Position numbers and translations under genes: made by a program. This document shows, one piece after another, positions 18,359-30,300 of a stretch of DNA of 64,000 nt; positions within the stretch are counted from its first letter, which is position 1, and every line of letters starts with the position of its first letter. Where the stretch lies: IMG/VR virus record IMGVR_UViG_3300002835_000104, positions 18,506 through 82,505 of that record; one strand, given 5' to 3'. Below the pieces are notes generated by a model. It ran no database searches and was not told where the DNA came from. It worked only from the letters and a program-made list of their open reading frames with translations. The DNA is from a virus.

Positions 18359-21300
18359 ATGACGAATACATGTTCGACTGGAAAATCTAGTATCGCGGCA
18401 CAAACATTATTTTTAGGCGCTAGTATTTCTGACTTTAATGTTAATATGGCTTGGGGAGGAAGACCTTCTCAGTTAAGCGTTAAGTTAGTAGAGGACACCA
18501 ACTGTATTAAATCTGATAATAGTGTCGAAAAAGCGCCATTTAAAGCAGCATCATATCCTGATAATCACTTTCATGATTGCTCTAGTAATGAGGATTGTTT
18601 TATAGACGAAACTGGTAAAGCCTATGATCTTTCAAAGTCCAAAGAAAAAATAGTACCAGGAAAAGTTTATTATTCTTGGAACGGGAGTGGATTTGTTTCT
18701 AAGTATTGGTACGATCCAGATCCTGGATTTTTTGGTAACAAAACCTGTTTTACTACAGATGGTGTTTATTCTAGATCTAATTATAGTACGTCTAAAGGCT
18801 TTGACATTATCAATACTCCTGTTATGTTTAGAATAGGTCAATTTTCTTTTACTGGATTAGTGCAATCTTGGGAAAGAAGTTATGACAATGGCGGTTTAAC
18901 TTATGATGTTACTATTGAGAGTGTAGACGGGATATTAGATCAGTGTTATATTATTCTTGACAAGTACGCTGGTGCAGTATACGGTAAATTAGCATCTAAT
19001 ACCTACGGCGGTCCAACTAGTCATATAGATGGAGGAAGCGTAGCGTATAAGGGTAAAATAATACAAGGAAATATCCCAAATGTATTCAATGTTTATGGAT
19101 TTTTAGAATCTATGGGATTAAGAGATTTCGGAGGATCTCAAAGAAACGACAATGGCATTAGTGCTTCATTAATAGTTGATGCTTTAAGCGTATTAACATC
19201 GTCAGTATCATCAACAGCTGATCCGGCTTCGGCTTTGGATAGTATGAACAAAAGAGCATTTTCTCCATTTGGCAGAATACTATTAAAAGTCCCCCAAGAA
19301 AATGAAACATATACTAGAGTTCAACCAACTTTTACAAACACCTATGGTATGGGATTCCTACCAGTTACATATGATGGTTTAAGTGTAGAAAGATGTCATT
19401 TTGCTCTAGATCTATCTGAGTTACCTAAGGTTCCATTAGATTTTAGAATTTCAGAACCCACAATTAGCATAATGCAATTGATTCAGAGCATCACAACTGC
19501 TTCTGGTGTAGATTTTTATTTTGACGTCATTCCGGCAACAATTAGTGGTGTTGCGTATAATGTTCTAAAAATTAGAACTATTTTTAGAAGCTCTCAACCA
19601 GACCCAAAACAAATAGAGAAAACAATAAAGACTTTTGAAGAGAACAGTTATAATATCTCTTCTTCCAGAATAGGTAAAGAAAAAAATACAAATGTATCTA
19701 GAACAATGTATATTGGGCCAAAACAACAGCGTTTATATCAAGCTAAATCTTACAGACTAGCTTTTTCTCAATCTAATTATGTTTATGATTCCATATCAAA
19801 AACCTTTGTAGAATATTATGGTAATGTTGCAGGGCAGGCTAATGCCGGTCAATTGGGTAAAATTCGTGTCCCTAGTGCTCTCTCTACCAGAAATTTTGCT
19901 TTTACTTCTAAGATAAATAGTAAATATGCTAGTTTGTTTAATATAGATCAAGATATTCATAAAACCATTAATAGTAATTCAGATTTTAATACTCCAGACT
20001 CACTCTGGTCAGATACTAATCTGGCTGATAATATAAAATTTTCAGGAAATTATAAAAAAACCCAAGCATTTACAAAAACAGTTGTAGAACAGGTAATGCC
20101 AGGAAGATTCTTTCCTCTATATAAAGATATTATTAGTCCGTTTTTTGGATACAAGATGGAAGAGAATGTCACGATTAACACCGATAATACTACTAATAAT
20201 GTTTTTAAAAAGATTCGACCAGTATGGATGGATTCTTGGACAGGACAAATTGTTGTATTAATGGAGTTATCTGAGTTGCCAAAAACACTATCTGTTAGTT
20301 TGACATCACCATTTAGTACTATTTCTAGTCCATCTTCTTTATTTACTATCACAGAATCAGAAATGAGAGCTTGTTTGAGTAGTTTTGATAGTTATTTAAC
20401 GTATTGTGTTGGCAAAATATATAAACCAAATTTATATACAATGCTATTTAAAGCTTATGCTAACTCTGCTAGATTTGTTGTTGGTGACGAAGTCTTATTC
20501 GACATGCATGGGCCTCCAGGCAACGCCGCTGGCGAAGCAGGACAATCAGCTCCACCAACCCCAGCCCCGTTTACATTAAACATAAACATGAATTTGTTTT
20601 TGAATCCTGATTTTTTGAAAGATTTTTATCAACTATTCAAACTAGTTCAGTCCATTGCACAAAATCATTACGGAAAAAAATATTTAGTTAGAATGCCGTC
20701 TGTAGCCTCTTATAAAGATCAACAATATTCAAATATCGCTGTTCCTGACCAAACCAATATGTATGCTTACCATGGTACTGGTAAAATATTTTATAGCTAC
20801 GAACCAGCAACAGATGGCGCTTGGGAAGAATTCGGTAATATTATTGATGACAATATTGTTGTTGGTAGTCCTGATTGGTATTTATTAACTGATGATGAAG
20901 GAAAAATTAAACCTATTTTAGGTTTTAATGCTTCGGATTCTTTTGATGCTTTAAATCATGCCTTGTGCAACCTAGATTCCGCAACCTTAACATCATTAGG
21001 TTATGATCAATACGATTATTTAAATACTATTGAAATAGCCAAATCAGGACAGTGTTCAGATCCCTATAATTTTATGTATCCTTCTATAGATATATCAAGT
21101 TTGGGTACAGAAGACTATGTTATCAAAAATAGTCCCGTTACTCATCCAGATGCTTTTGGTAATCTGAGATCCAATCCAAATAGTTCTCGTCGAATATACC
21201 ATACTGCCACAGTAGAACCAAGATTAGCTTTTCTTGATCCTGTAAATTTACGAGATCCTATGGCAATTATGACCATAGGAAAAGAAATCAAACTTAGAAC

Positions 21301-24300
21301 AGCTAGTAAACTATATGAAAACGATCCTAATTTAACTGTTGTAGCGACAGCCGCTATGGAAGATTTAACAACTTATTTAAAGCAAGACGCTCTTCATACG
21401 TTAGACGATGAATTAGCTACTACTATGTTATACAGAATTTCTAAAATAAGAGGCAATTCAGAGTTATTATCTTTTAAAAGTAGCAATAATAGTAGTCAAT
21501 TTCATACTATGGCAGAAAAGGTGGCGCACCCATATTTTGCCGCAGTTCCTGTCAAACTAAATCAAGCATGTTATGGTCCTTGGGTAAACTATCTAGATTT
21601 AGATAAAAATATAATTTTCCCAGATGCTGTATCAGATTCGCATTCTGCTAATGCTGTAGAGAATTTAATAGGTGGAATTAAAGTTGAAATGGAAGAAAAT
21701 TTTGCTCCATGGTCTTATGGAGGTATGGCTTTTTTGGACCAAGCAGTACTAAATCAAATGTATTCTGAAATACAATATCAACAAATTATAGAAACTGCTA
21801 CTTTAAGTATCCCTGGTCTGCCAATTTTTGGACTTGGTTCATCCTTCGAATACAATGCGGACACCAGACCCGAAAACTCAATATCCTATAATGGTCAATT
21901 TTATACTGTAGAACAGGTAGTCTTAAAATATAAAGATTTATCTCTTACTCCACCTCTAACAGAAGGATTACCTCGTGTTGGTATTCCTGTTTATAACCCC
22001 GCTGTAGATGAGCCAACACTTGGTTCAACAGATTTAACATATAACATTATTACATTAAAGAGAACTAATGACAATACTGTTGCTCCTATAATTAGTAGCA
22101 TACAGTGCAATATCTCTCCACAGAATGTTGGCACTACATATAGTTTTAGAACCTATGTGCAAAGACTAGGTTTTTTCAATAAAGAGAATACAGATAGACT
22201 AAAGGCTAATGGTCTAAATGCTATTAAAACAAATAAAGAGTTTGCAAGTATTAGAAACTCATTTATTTTGAAAACTAATCAAGAGCTACTTAAAAATTCA
22301 ACTGAAAAATTTAGTCAAAATTTTAATGCTGAAAAATTTCAGAGTGGATTTTTTGGTACTAGCCCAGGAAATCTTCTAATAGGAACAGCCGGGCCATTTG
22401 CATATCCTGCATTAAACTACAAATCCGTAGTAAATAATATGGCCGGTGGCAGTTCTACAACAAATCAACTGGCCACTCAACTCAAATTGGGACAAGATCT
22501 TGGAGAGACGAATATAAGAACGAGTTTTGAATCACAGCCTATTGCTGGTCTAATGAAAGACGCTAGATGGAGAACTTATGTTGGTGCATTTACAGACAAA
22601 GAAGCTTTGCCAGAAATAAAAAATCAATATAATCTAAAATCTATGATGAGTTTAGATGGTATTTTTTCCCCCATATCTTTTTATCCATCTAAATTTTTAT
22701 CAACTTATAGTTTACTAAAATATTTTAGAAAACAATGTCCAGAGTGCAAAGGTACTGGAGTTTTAAATATTCCTGTATATAACTATTCAACAAGAACTAA
22801 AGAAACTAAAGAATATTCTTGCCCACACTGCTCTATTAAGAAAGACGCTATAGGCTCAGCTTCAACAGTAAGTGTAAGCACATCTGAATCATTACCTCCA
22901 TATATTATTACAAATAGTAATGATTTTAATACTATCTTAGAATTTAATAAATCTTCTAGTACGATTAGTTCTTCTAGTTCTTCTAGTAACGTAGACACAT
23001 CTAAAAAAGCAGGATTAGATATTCCTATTAATTTGATCTCACTACAACCTATTGTGGTTCCACAAGGAGACTTTAGAAACTTTAATGTGCAAAATAGTGG
23101 AACGAATGTGGATAGATGTAGACATTGTATTGAGGTTGTTGGTAGAGGCAATGTTCCGCCTCTAGGTACTCAGGGGGTGAATCTCAACAATAATCTTAAA
23201 ACTTATTATGATCCCACCACCGGCGACTTAATTGCTAATTCTGTTAATAATAGCGGAGTAAATATTGATTATTATCCCTATGATATATTAGCTAATCATG
23301 ATAGAGTAAATAAGGATAATTTTAACTACGTAATGAATCAAAGATTTTTTGGTATTCGTGGACCAATGGTTTTACACGGGTGGGGATATGATACTCAAGG
23401 ATATCCTACTCCAAACGCTAGTGACGAACCAAGAATACAAGACGAATACGGCAGAGCTGCAAGATTCAATATTAGGATAGAATATGAAACGTCTACAGTA
23501 CAATATAATAAACTTAAAAATGGAGACACCTTTGTTTTAACACGACCAGCTGAGAATAAAGATCTGGTTTATTTTACCAAAAGACCAAGTATACAAATAT
23601 TAGATGCTAATAATAACTGGATTTTTCCAGCAGATGATTTGGCTGTAACTAAAATTAAAATTCAGAACGATTTAGATTCTACACCAGCCACCCCTGGTGT
23701 GGATGCCTATAAAAATTTGGGAGATATTATAACTAAACAATATGAACACAATGGTAGTAAATGGGTCAAAAAAGAGAGATCTAAGCAATTTTATTTGAAC
23801 TGGGCAGAACGTCCAGATTTATGGCCCGTGGGACCAATCGACTTGAGATGGGATGAATCTAGAAAAGTTTGGACTATTAATTCTGGTAGTAGTCCATATA
23901 AGATGGTTTATATTACATTAGAAGAAGATTTAACAAAAGAGAATGATTTTGATGAAACATACCCTGCAAGAGGATTTTTAGACGATATAGAATACAGCAA
24001 AGAACCTTTACCTAAAGGATATAGAAGATTAGTTTATGTAAAAGATAAAACAGGATACACTGCACCCAGAGGTATAAAATTATTATGTAGATATGATACT
24101 GATGGAGGTTTTTATGAACCTGTTAGCAAACCAGCAGTAATAGCACAAGGAACTATTGATGTGGGAGATAAGGCACAAATTAATATGGATTATGCGCAAG
24201 GTAATAGGGCTGGATCAGCTCCAACATTTTTAGCATCTTTTGTAAACCCATTAGAATTTTCTTATACTCAAGGACAAAAGGGAATGTTTACGTTTTTGCG

Positions 24301-24334
24301 TGGACAATGGACATTAACAACGGTTAAACAATGA
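18359..24334 (+). CDS. Giant baseplate/tail-hub-like protein with zinc-finger-like Cys motifs
   Basis: 1991 residues. The N-terminus (LGASISDFNVNMAWGGRPSQ, LSVKLVEDT; later FRIGQFSFTGLVQSWERSY and GLTYDVTIESVDGIL) resembles the opening of phage hub proteins, where a short strand-rich domain binds the tail end. Near the C-terminus, C1460-P-E-C-K-G-T-G matches the CxxCxGxG pattern of DnaJ-type zinc fingers, paired with CPHC (1488-1491) and followed by CRHC (1587-1590). This suggests bound metal that stabilises the tip, or a folding module. There is no clear ribosome site at the ATG, so translation is probably coupled to the preceding gene. Its stop overlaps the next start (ATGA). Confidence 0.5.
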   Translation: MTNTCSTGKSSIAAQTLFLGASISDFNVNMAWGGRPSQLSVKLVEDTNCIKSDNSVEKAPFKAASYPDNHFHDCSSNEDCFIDETGKAYDLSKSKEKIVPGKVYYSWNGSGFVSKYWYDPDPGFFGNKTCFTTDGVYSRSNYSTSKGFDIINTPVMFRIGQFSFTGLVQSWERSYDNGGLTYDVTIESVDGILDQCYIILDKYAGAVYGKLASNTYGGPTSHIDGGSVAYKGKIIQGNIPNVFNVYGFLESMGLRDFGGSQRNDNGISASLIVDALSVLTSSVSSTADPASALDSMNKRAFSPFGRILLKVPQENETYTRVQPTFTNTYGMGFLPVTYDGLSVERCHFALDLSELPKVPLDFRISEPTISIMQLIQSITTASGVDFYFDVIPATISGVAYNVLKIRTIFRSSQPDPKQIEKTIKTFEENSYNISSSRIGKEKNTNVSRTMYIGPKQQRLYQAKSYRLAFSQSNYVYDSISKTFVEYYGNVAGQANAGQLGKIRVPSALSTRNFAFTSKINSKYASLFNIDQDIHKTINSNSDFNTPDSLWSDTNLADNIKFSGNYKKTQAFTKTVVEQVMPGRFFPLYKDIISPFFGYKMEENVTINTDNTTNNVFKKIRPVWMDSWTGQIVVLMELSELPKTLSVSLTSPFSTISSPSSLFTITESEMRACLSSFDSYLTYCVGKIYKPNLYTMLFKAYANSARFVVGDEVLFDMHGPPGNAAGEAGQSAPPTPAPFTLNINMNLFLNPDFLKDFYQLFKLVQSIAQNHYGKKYLVRMPSVASYKDQQYSNIAVPDQTNMYAYHGTGKIFYSYEPATDGAWEEFGNIIDDNIVVGSPDWYLLTDDEGKIKPILGFNASDSFDALNHALCNLDSATLTSLGYDQYDYLNTIEIAKSGQCSDPYNFMYPSIDISSLGTEDYVIKNSPVTHPDAFGNLRSNPNSSRRIYHTATVEPRLAFLDPVNLRDPMAIMTIGKEIKLRTASKLYENDPNLTVVATAAMEDLTTYLKQDALHTLDDELATTMLYRISKIRGNSELLSFKSSNNSSQFHTMAEKVAHPYFAAVPVKLNQACYGPWVNYLDLDKNIIFPDAVSDSHSANAVENLIGGIKVEMEENFAPWSYGGMAFLDQAVLNQMYSEIQYQQIIETATLSIPGLPIFGLGSSFEYNADTRPENSISYNGQFYTVEQVVLKYKDLSLTPPLTEGLPRVGIPVYNPAVDEPTLGSTDLTYNIITLKRTNDNTVAPIISSIQCNISPQNVGTTYSFRTYVQRLGFFNKENTDRLKANGLNAIKTNKEFASIRNSFILKTNQELLKNSTEKFSQNFNAEKFQSGFFGTSPGNLLIGTAGPFAYPALNYKSVVNNMAGGSSTTNQLATQLKLGQDLGETNIRTSFESQPIAGLMKDARWRTYVGAFTDKEALPEIKNQYNLKSMMSLDGIFSPISFYPSKFLSTYSLLKYFRKQCPECKGTGVLNIPVYNYSTRTKETKEYSCPHCSIKKDAIGSASTVSVSTSESLPPYIITNSNDFNTILEFNKSSSTISSSSSSSNVDTSKKAGLDIPINLISLQPIVVPQGDFRNFNVQNSGTNVDRCRHCIEVVGRGNVPPLGTQGVNLNNNLKTYYDPTTGDLIANSVNNSGVNIDYYPYDILANHDRVNKDNFNYVMNQRFFGIRGPMVLHGWGYDTQGYPTPNASDEPRIQDEYGRAARFNIRIEYETSTVQYNKLKNGDTFVLTRPAENKDLVYFTKRPSIQILDANNNWIFPADDLAVTKIKIQNDLDSTPATPGVDAYKNLGDIITKQYEHNGSKWVKKERSKQFYLNWAERPDLWPVGPIDLRWDESRKVWTINSGSSPYKMVYITLEEDLTKENDFDETYPARGFLDDIEYSKEPLPKGYRRLVYVKDKTGYTAPRGIKLLCRYDTDGGFYEPVSKPAVIAQGTIDVGDKAQINMDYAQGNRAGSAPTFLASFVNPLEFSYTQGQKGMFTFLRGQWTLTTVKQ

Positions 24335-27300
24335 CATTAATTAATACTGTAGACAATTGTGAAATCTTTGATAAGTTTTTGATAGACGATTTAATAGGAC
24401 ATTCTATTGAAGAGGATAGTTCTGGACCGTATATTAAATATGTCGATGGACAAATTGCTAGAGTTGCAATGAGAGATGCTGATTTAGTTTCTCTTAAGAA
24501 TACTAGCTTGGGCCAATCCTCTATTGCCAATGTCTGGTATCCCATATTTATTACAGATGATACTTTCATTTCTACTAAACAGCTGTCGGCTGATGGAGCT
24601 ATAAAGAATGCAAATCCAGCACTTACCAGTGCTAGACTAGGTATCGAAGACTTCATAACATTCAAACCCCAATTTCAAAATTGGCTTACTACAGACTCCT
24701 CTTTGATGACTGTTGACTGGATACTCAATCAGGTTTATTTTCCTTATTCTTTACAGTATGGACTACTTGGTTGGGTCAAAACTATACCTAATACTTCTGT
24801 TGATTTTTTAGGAAACGCTGGTTCGATTGACAAGTTTCCTATTGGAGCAAGACTGCAAACAAATAGCGGAGCATTAAATAATATTCCGTTAATTAAATTA
24901 GATAATAATACTTTATATCGAGTAGATAAAGATAATGAGCTTATCAAATCTTCCACCACCATCACAGATTTGTTAGATATTTCCTTCGATTCAGTATCAT
25001 TAGTTAAAGTATCTGATTTGGGATCAAACCCTGTTTTCTATTTATCTTCTACAGACATTAGTTCGTCTTCTAATTCTATATTCGGAGGTCCAGACAAAAC
25101 ATTGTTGTGGGTTAGTAATGGTGATTTTTTTTCATATTTCGAAAATGAACAAGACAGACAGCAAGAACAATTATCAAAAAATATAATTTCTAAATCTTAT
25201 CTTTCTCCTGCTTTATATAGCACATATACTCAGATATATAATATTGTCACAGCAAATGAAATACGTAGACTAGACAGAGGAATGAATCTTAAAAAAGCAA
25301 GATTAGTAAAAAAAATATCTTTCATATTAAGTACCAGTCCTCTTATGACTGATTTTGGTATTAATTCGTTAAATATGCCAGAGATCAGAACATATATAGA
25401 TAATTATATTAATGGTAATGGAGCAAATACTATTACTAACGAAATTTTAGACTTAAAGAATGTAGTTGTTAATATCCATAAATTTTTACAAACATATACA
25501 GACAATACGGGCAAAGCTGTCAATTTAGGAAATCCTATTTCATACAAAACTACTACAGACAATATAATATATACGAAAAGTCAGCTATTGAAAAAACTAA
25601 TAAACAAATATGGTGCTACGTTAAAACTTTCTGGAGATACTTTTCTAAGATATAAAAACCTATTACCAAATGGAGATAGTGTTTATATTTCTCAGATAGC
25701 TAAACATTTTTGTGACAAGTCTTTGGTTGGAACCGCTATATATCCTGCTATGTCTCCTAAACCTAGACCAACCACTGTATTTAATAATACTACTATAGAA
25801 CTAAGTGACATTAAAATTAAAAGCATTATTAGCGACACAGAGAGCCAAATATCTTTAAATAAATCTAACGAAATTAAAGTATTGCCATTATCGGATATTG
25901 GTAAAGAAGTTTTTCAAGATTTTACAATTAATATCGTAATGGCAGAAACAACAAATGTTAAGAAAAAGTATAGACAAGACAATCAAGATGGAGTTACTAT
26001 AAACAGATATGTTGCAAATAATTACATTTTTGAAACTGAAAAAATAGCAATAACTAACAACGACGGATCAATTAACGATACCAGAATAAAGTTTGCTGCG
26101 ATCAATATCTCTTCTTTTTTAGAATCTAAAGTATCTGCATATTGGGAACAAATAGGTGGACCCTGTTTAAAATTTAGCGATTCCAATAAAACTGCTGAAA
26201 CGTTAAGCGGAAAACCAAACCTGCTTTTCGAACAAGCCAGATATGATTCTTCTACACAACTGGATCCATTTGTTTATCTCCGAGATACTGGAGAATATAA
26301 AATTCAATGTACAGTATCTACTCCTAATGGTACTTTTGTCAAAAAGAAAACCTTTTATGTAGTAAACGGTACACAAAAAGATCCTGACAGGAAATTAAGT
26401 ACTATACCCAGTTACGGAAAATATGCCCCAGAAGGAACAATATATAATGCAGGTATCGGCCAGTTTTGTTATCCTGAAAACCCCAATATTCCTGTAGAAG
26501 GATTAAGCCCAGGACCAATTAATACAATAGAAGCCCAACCCATTCTAATAACTAGTGATCATTTAAAAATTATTTGTTCGTCTTTATCTGAGATAGCAGT
26601 ACATAAATCCGGCTTGTTTTGGCCTATGAAGACTTTGTATAAGTATACTACTATTAATGGAGAATTTACCTTAGAAGGTACTGCCAAATTTTCTTTTGGA
26701 TCTAGTGTACCAGACACGGGAGTTGGAAACAAAAATAGCCAATTAAACATAGCATACAATACGAACAATACTACTATTAAATTATTCAAAGTAGTACTCA
26801 AAAATACTAGAAACAATACAGACTGTGGACAGTGTTTAAGTTTTTTTTATCCGAACTCCTATTCTACTTCTGCTATTATTCCTGGTACTAGACCGCTAGA
26901 AAGAAGAGCTGTTGTTTTACGCGGAGAAAAAATTCCAGATGGTATTACTCTCAAAAAAATAACCTGGAATAGTCAAACTAATCAGATTTCAAATACAACC
27001 GAGTTCGTAAATTTTGGATATCCTCCAATATCAACGCTAAATGCTCCTCCGATTAAGACTTACGGAGGATATAGTCGAGGAATAATTAATGACATCGGAG
27101 TAGTAATTCCTGACCATGTCAGACCTCCATTAAATGCTGCAGAATTTTTTCCAGCAGGAGTTGCTGCAGTACCCAACATATTGCCTGTTGTAACAGGGTA
27201 TAAATTAGACTATAAAGCAGATAGTATTCCAGGACAGCCTATTAATAATAGTATTAAATTATGTTATCAACAAGCTACTACTCAAACAGATAGCTATATT

Positions 27301-30300
27301 GAATTTCATAAAGGAGTTTTTCATCCGTCTAGTGGTTGGATTCAGGCTCCTTCTGAAGAATTTAATACACATGCTAACTTAAGCAGTGTGTTGAAATTTA
27401 ATCCTGGAGCCAGAGAATCTTTTAGCTTTACTGGTCCTGGATTAATTAATCTTAAATCAACTTATAATAGCAATTTTGAGAATATACCAAATGTTTACAA
27501 GAGCTCTATTAAGCTTAATATTGCTTCTCCTATACATTGGGATCCTTTCAAAAGTAATTGCGTACCTGTAGATCCAGAAGATCTCAAAGAACATGAAAAA
27601 AACAATCAAATCAATAAAGAGTTAGCAGACCAATATTCTGGAGGATCCACATACCTTCATCATGGATATAGATATTTAAATGGAGGATTACCCAAAACAG
27701 CAGAGCTTGGTATTTCTACTAATTCTGAAGTTGTTGATGAATTTGGATTTGAAGCAAATAAAGCATCTTGTCAACCAGGAGAGTCCTTAACAAACATCAA
27801 TTCAGCTACATATACATATAGTTTTGCTGTAACTGGTCCGTCAAATCCGATTGGTAGCGATAAAGGTTTAAGAAACCCCAGAATAAATACATTAAATATT
27901 CAGGATTTAGAAGTTAAATTAAACTTCTTAAACTATGTTAACACTAAAAACTTAGTCATCTGGTTAGATGTATCTCCTTCAGCAGAATCTAGGAAACAGT
28001 TAGCTCAATCAAAATCTGGAAAAGCACAATGTCCTATTACTAGAGCAGATGGTTTTATAGATAAAAAATTTCCTAATGGATTATATGGTAAGCCTAATTT
28101 TTATAGCCACTGCGGAGAATCTGTTAAAACAACTATACCAAATACTGGAGTAGCAGAGTATTTATCTGATCTAATAGATATGAATTCTACTTACACATGG
28201 GTTGAGCCCTTAAGACTGTATTTGCTCAATAAAGAACACATACAAAATAATAAGTTTAATATGTCTATAAAATTCTCAGACCATGCTTCAAAATACAATG
28301 TGCCTTTTGACCAAAATTCTCTGACTTCCGAAGGTATTGGATTACAACAAAATATTATTAATGATAATTATGAAATTCAACCAACGATAGCGTCTACAGG
28401 ATATTCAGACATTTCCTCTGTTTTGTATCAAAATATTATCAGAAATAACCAACTGAATGTGGTAAACAATCACTTTGCTAAATTCAAAAATAGATCATTA
28501 TTTATTAATCCTCCGGCTGAAGACGATAAATCCTGTCCTATACATCCAACTTATGATTCATCAACTGTTTTTACATTAAACATTATGGTTTTAGACGACT
28601 ATGATGAAATGAAATTGTATGATATGGTTAATAATAATAGCTTATTAACAGGATACGACACTCCAGATGTTAAACAAAGATCAGCAGAAATTTTTAATTC
28701 TCTTTGTTCTTGGGAAATTATATTACATACCGATAAAACTCGTAAATATGTTGCTTCTAAGGGTGGGGATTTAGACGCTTATGGAAATACTGATCCTTTA
28801 GCTCTTATTGAATACGGTAAAGAACCAAGATATCCAGGCTATGGTTTTATTGCGGATATGAGCAATAAAAAACATCTATTACCGAATGTTAATCTAAATG
28901 CTCCATATGTGTATATTAACGACTCTTCTCTCTGTGATTTTGCCGACCCCGACAACAGACCCAAAGCATCTATGATTAGGCCTCCTACTTTCCCGACAGA
29001 TGCTATACTTAACATTATGGTAGGCACAACATCCGGTTTTGCATCAGGAGGAGGAGGTCTGATTGGAGCAACTATGGGTTTTGGAGCCAGTTACTCCAGC
29101 GGTTTTAATCAGATTATGGAGTATTTTGCTAGCAACAGATTATATAATAATATCACAGAAAAAGCAAGATTCGCCTATGCTCCAAGATATAGTAATTTCC
29201 CTTTTGGTTCTCCAGAAAAGATACTATTAAACGTTAGTAAAGATGGTGGTATTTGGTATAAATTAGAAGCTTCTGTCTTTAAGTATAAAAATACTCCAGT
29301 TCTTGAACACAATAAATACAAATTTGTTAAGTTAGGCAGAGGAACTATGCCGGGACTATCAGAATTTGCTATGGAATCCGTTACAGACGTTGGTCAATTA
29401 TTAGATAATAATATGTTTATTAACATATCTTTAGGAGAACTAGATTTAATTAATGCTCAAGAAGGTACAGAGTCAAATGTATCTTATCTTGCGAGCAAAA
29501 TCAAAGACATAGATAAAATAAGCAGTCTAGCAGATGGGACATTGTTTCAATTAACCTGTACAGTTCCTTTGGCACAGGACTACCTTGGTGGGTTTTATAT
29601 TAAAGATAACGATACTATTTATAGAATTACCAAATCAGGTTCTCGTGACAGCGATTTACCGTTAGAGCCTGGGCGCTTAGTTAGTTCTAATAAAATTTTA
29701 TCACACAATAATATATTAAGCTATAAAACAAATATCTTCAACTCCCCTCTGAATAATCTTGTTCTCTTAGAGGGTAAAATACCATTTTACGTATTTGGTG
29801 TTTCAGATACGGTTAATATATATAATGAATCTACAAGAGATAGTACCGACCCAGTCTCTGTTATTATTAATCAAAAGGGACTCATTATCAAAGACAATAG
29901 ATACTACACGGTATTAGAGTTGTCAGCTTCTATTAATACCAATAATCTTATTAGTCACGTTAGTAATAGTGACACAATTGTAGTATTTAAACCACAAACA
30001 ACCAAGATTACAGAACAACCAATCAATGTTTGGGGTTTGGAAAAAGAACAAATACATCAGACAGTACCAGACACTCAATTTTCTACTACTGGACTAGGAG
30101 CATATGGTAATGGTTCTCCATTCAAAAACAAAGAAATTTTAACCTATAAACTACAAAAGAATCAACTTAAAACAATATATGAACTATTTAATAATCATAT
30201 TAATGATAGATTTAAATTTAATAATATGACAATATTTACAGAATCATTAACTGAAGATGGACAGACTACAACCACAGTTACTCCTATAGAAAATAATAAT

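Noticed and set aside
22783-23151. 122-codon open frame on the - strand inside the giant hub gene
   Set aside because: It is antisense to a well-supported gene, has no ribosome site or recognisable domain, and arises from the codon bias of the real frame.
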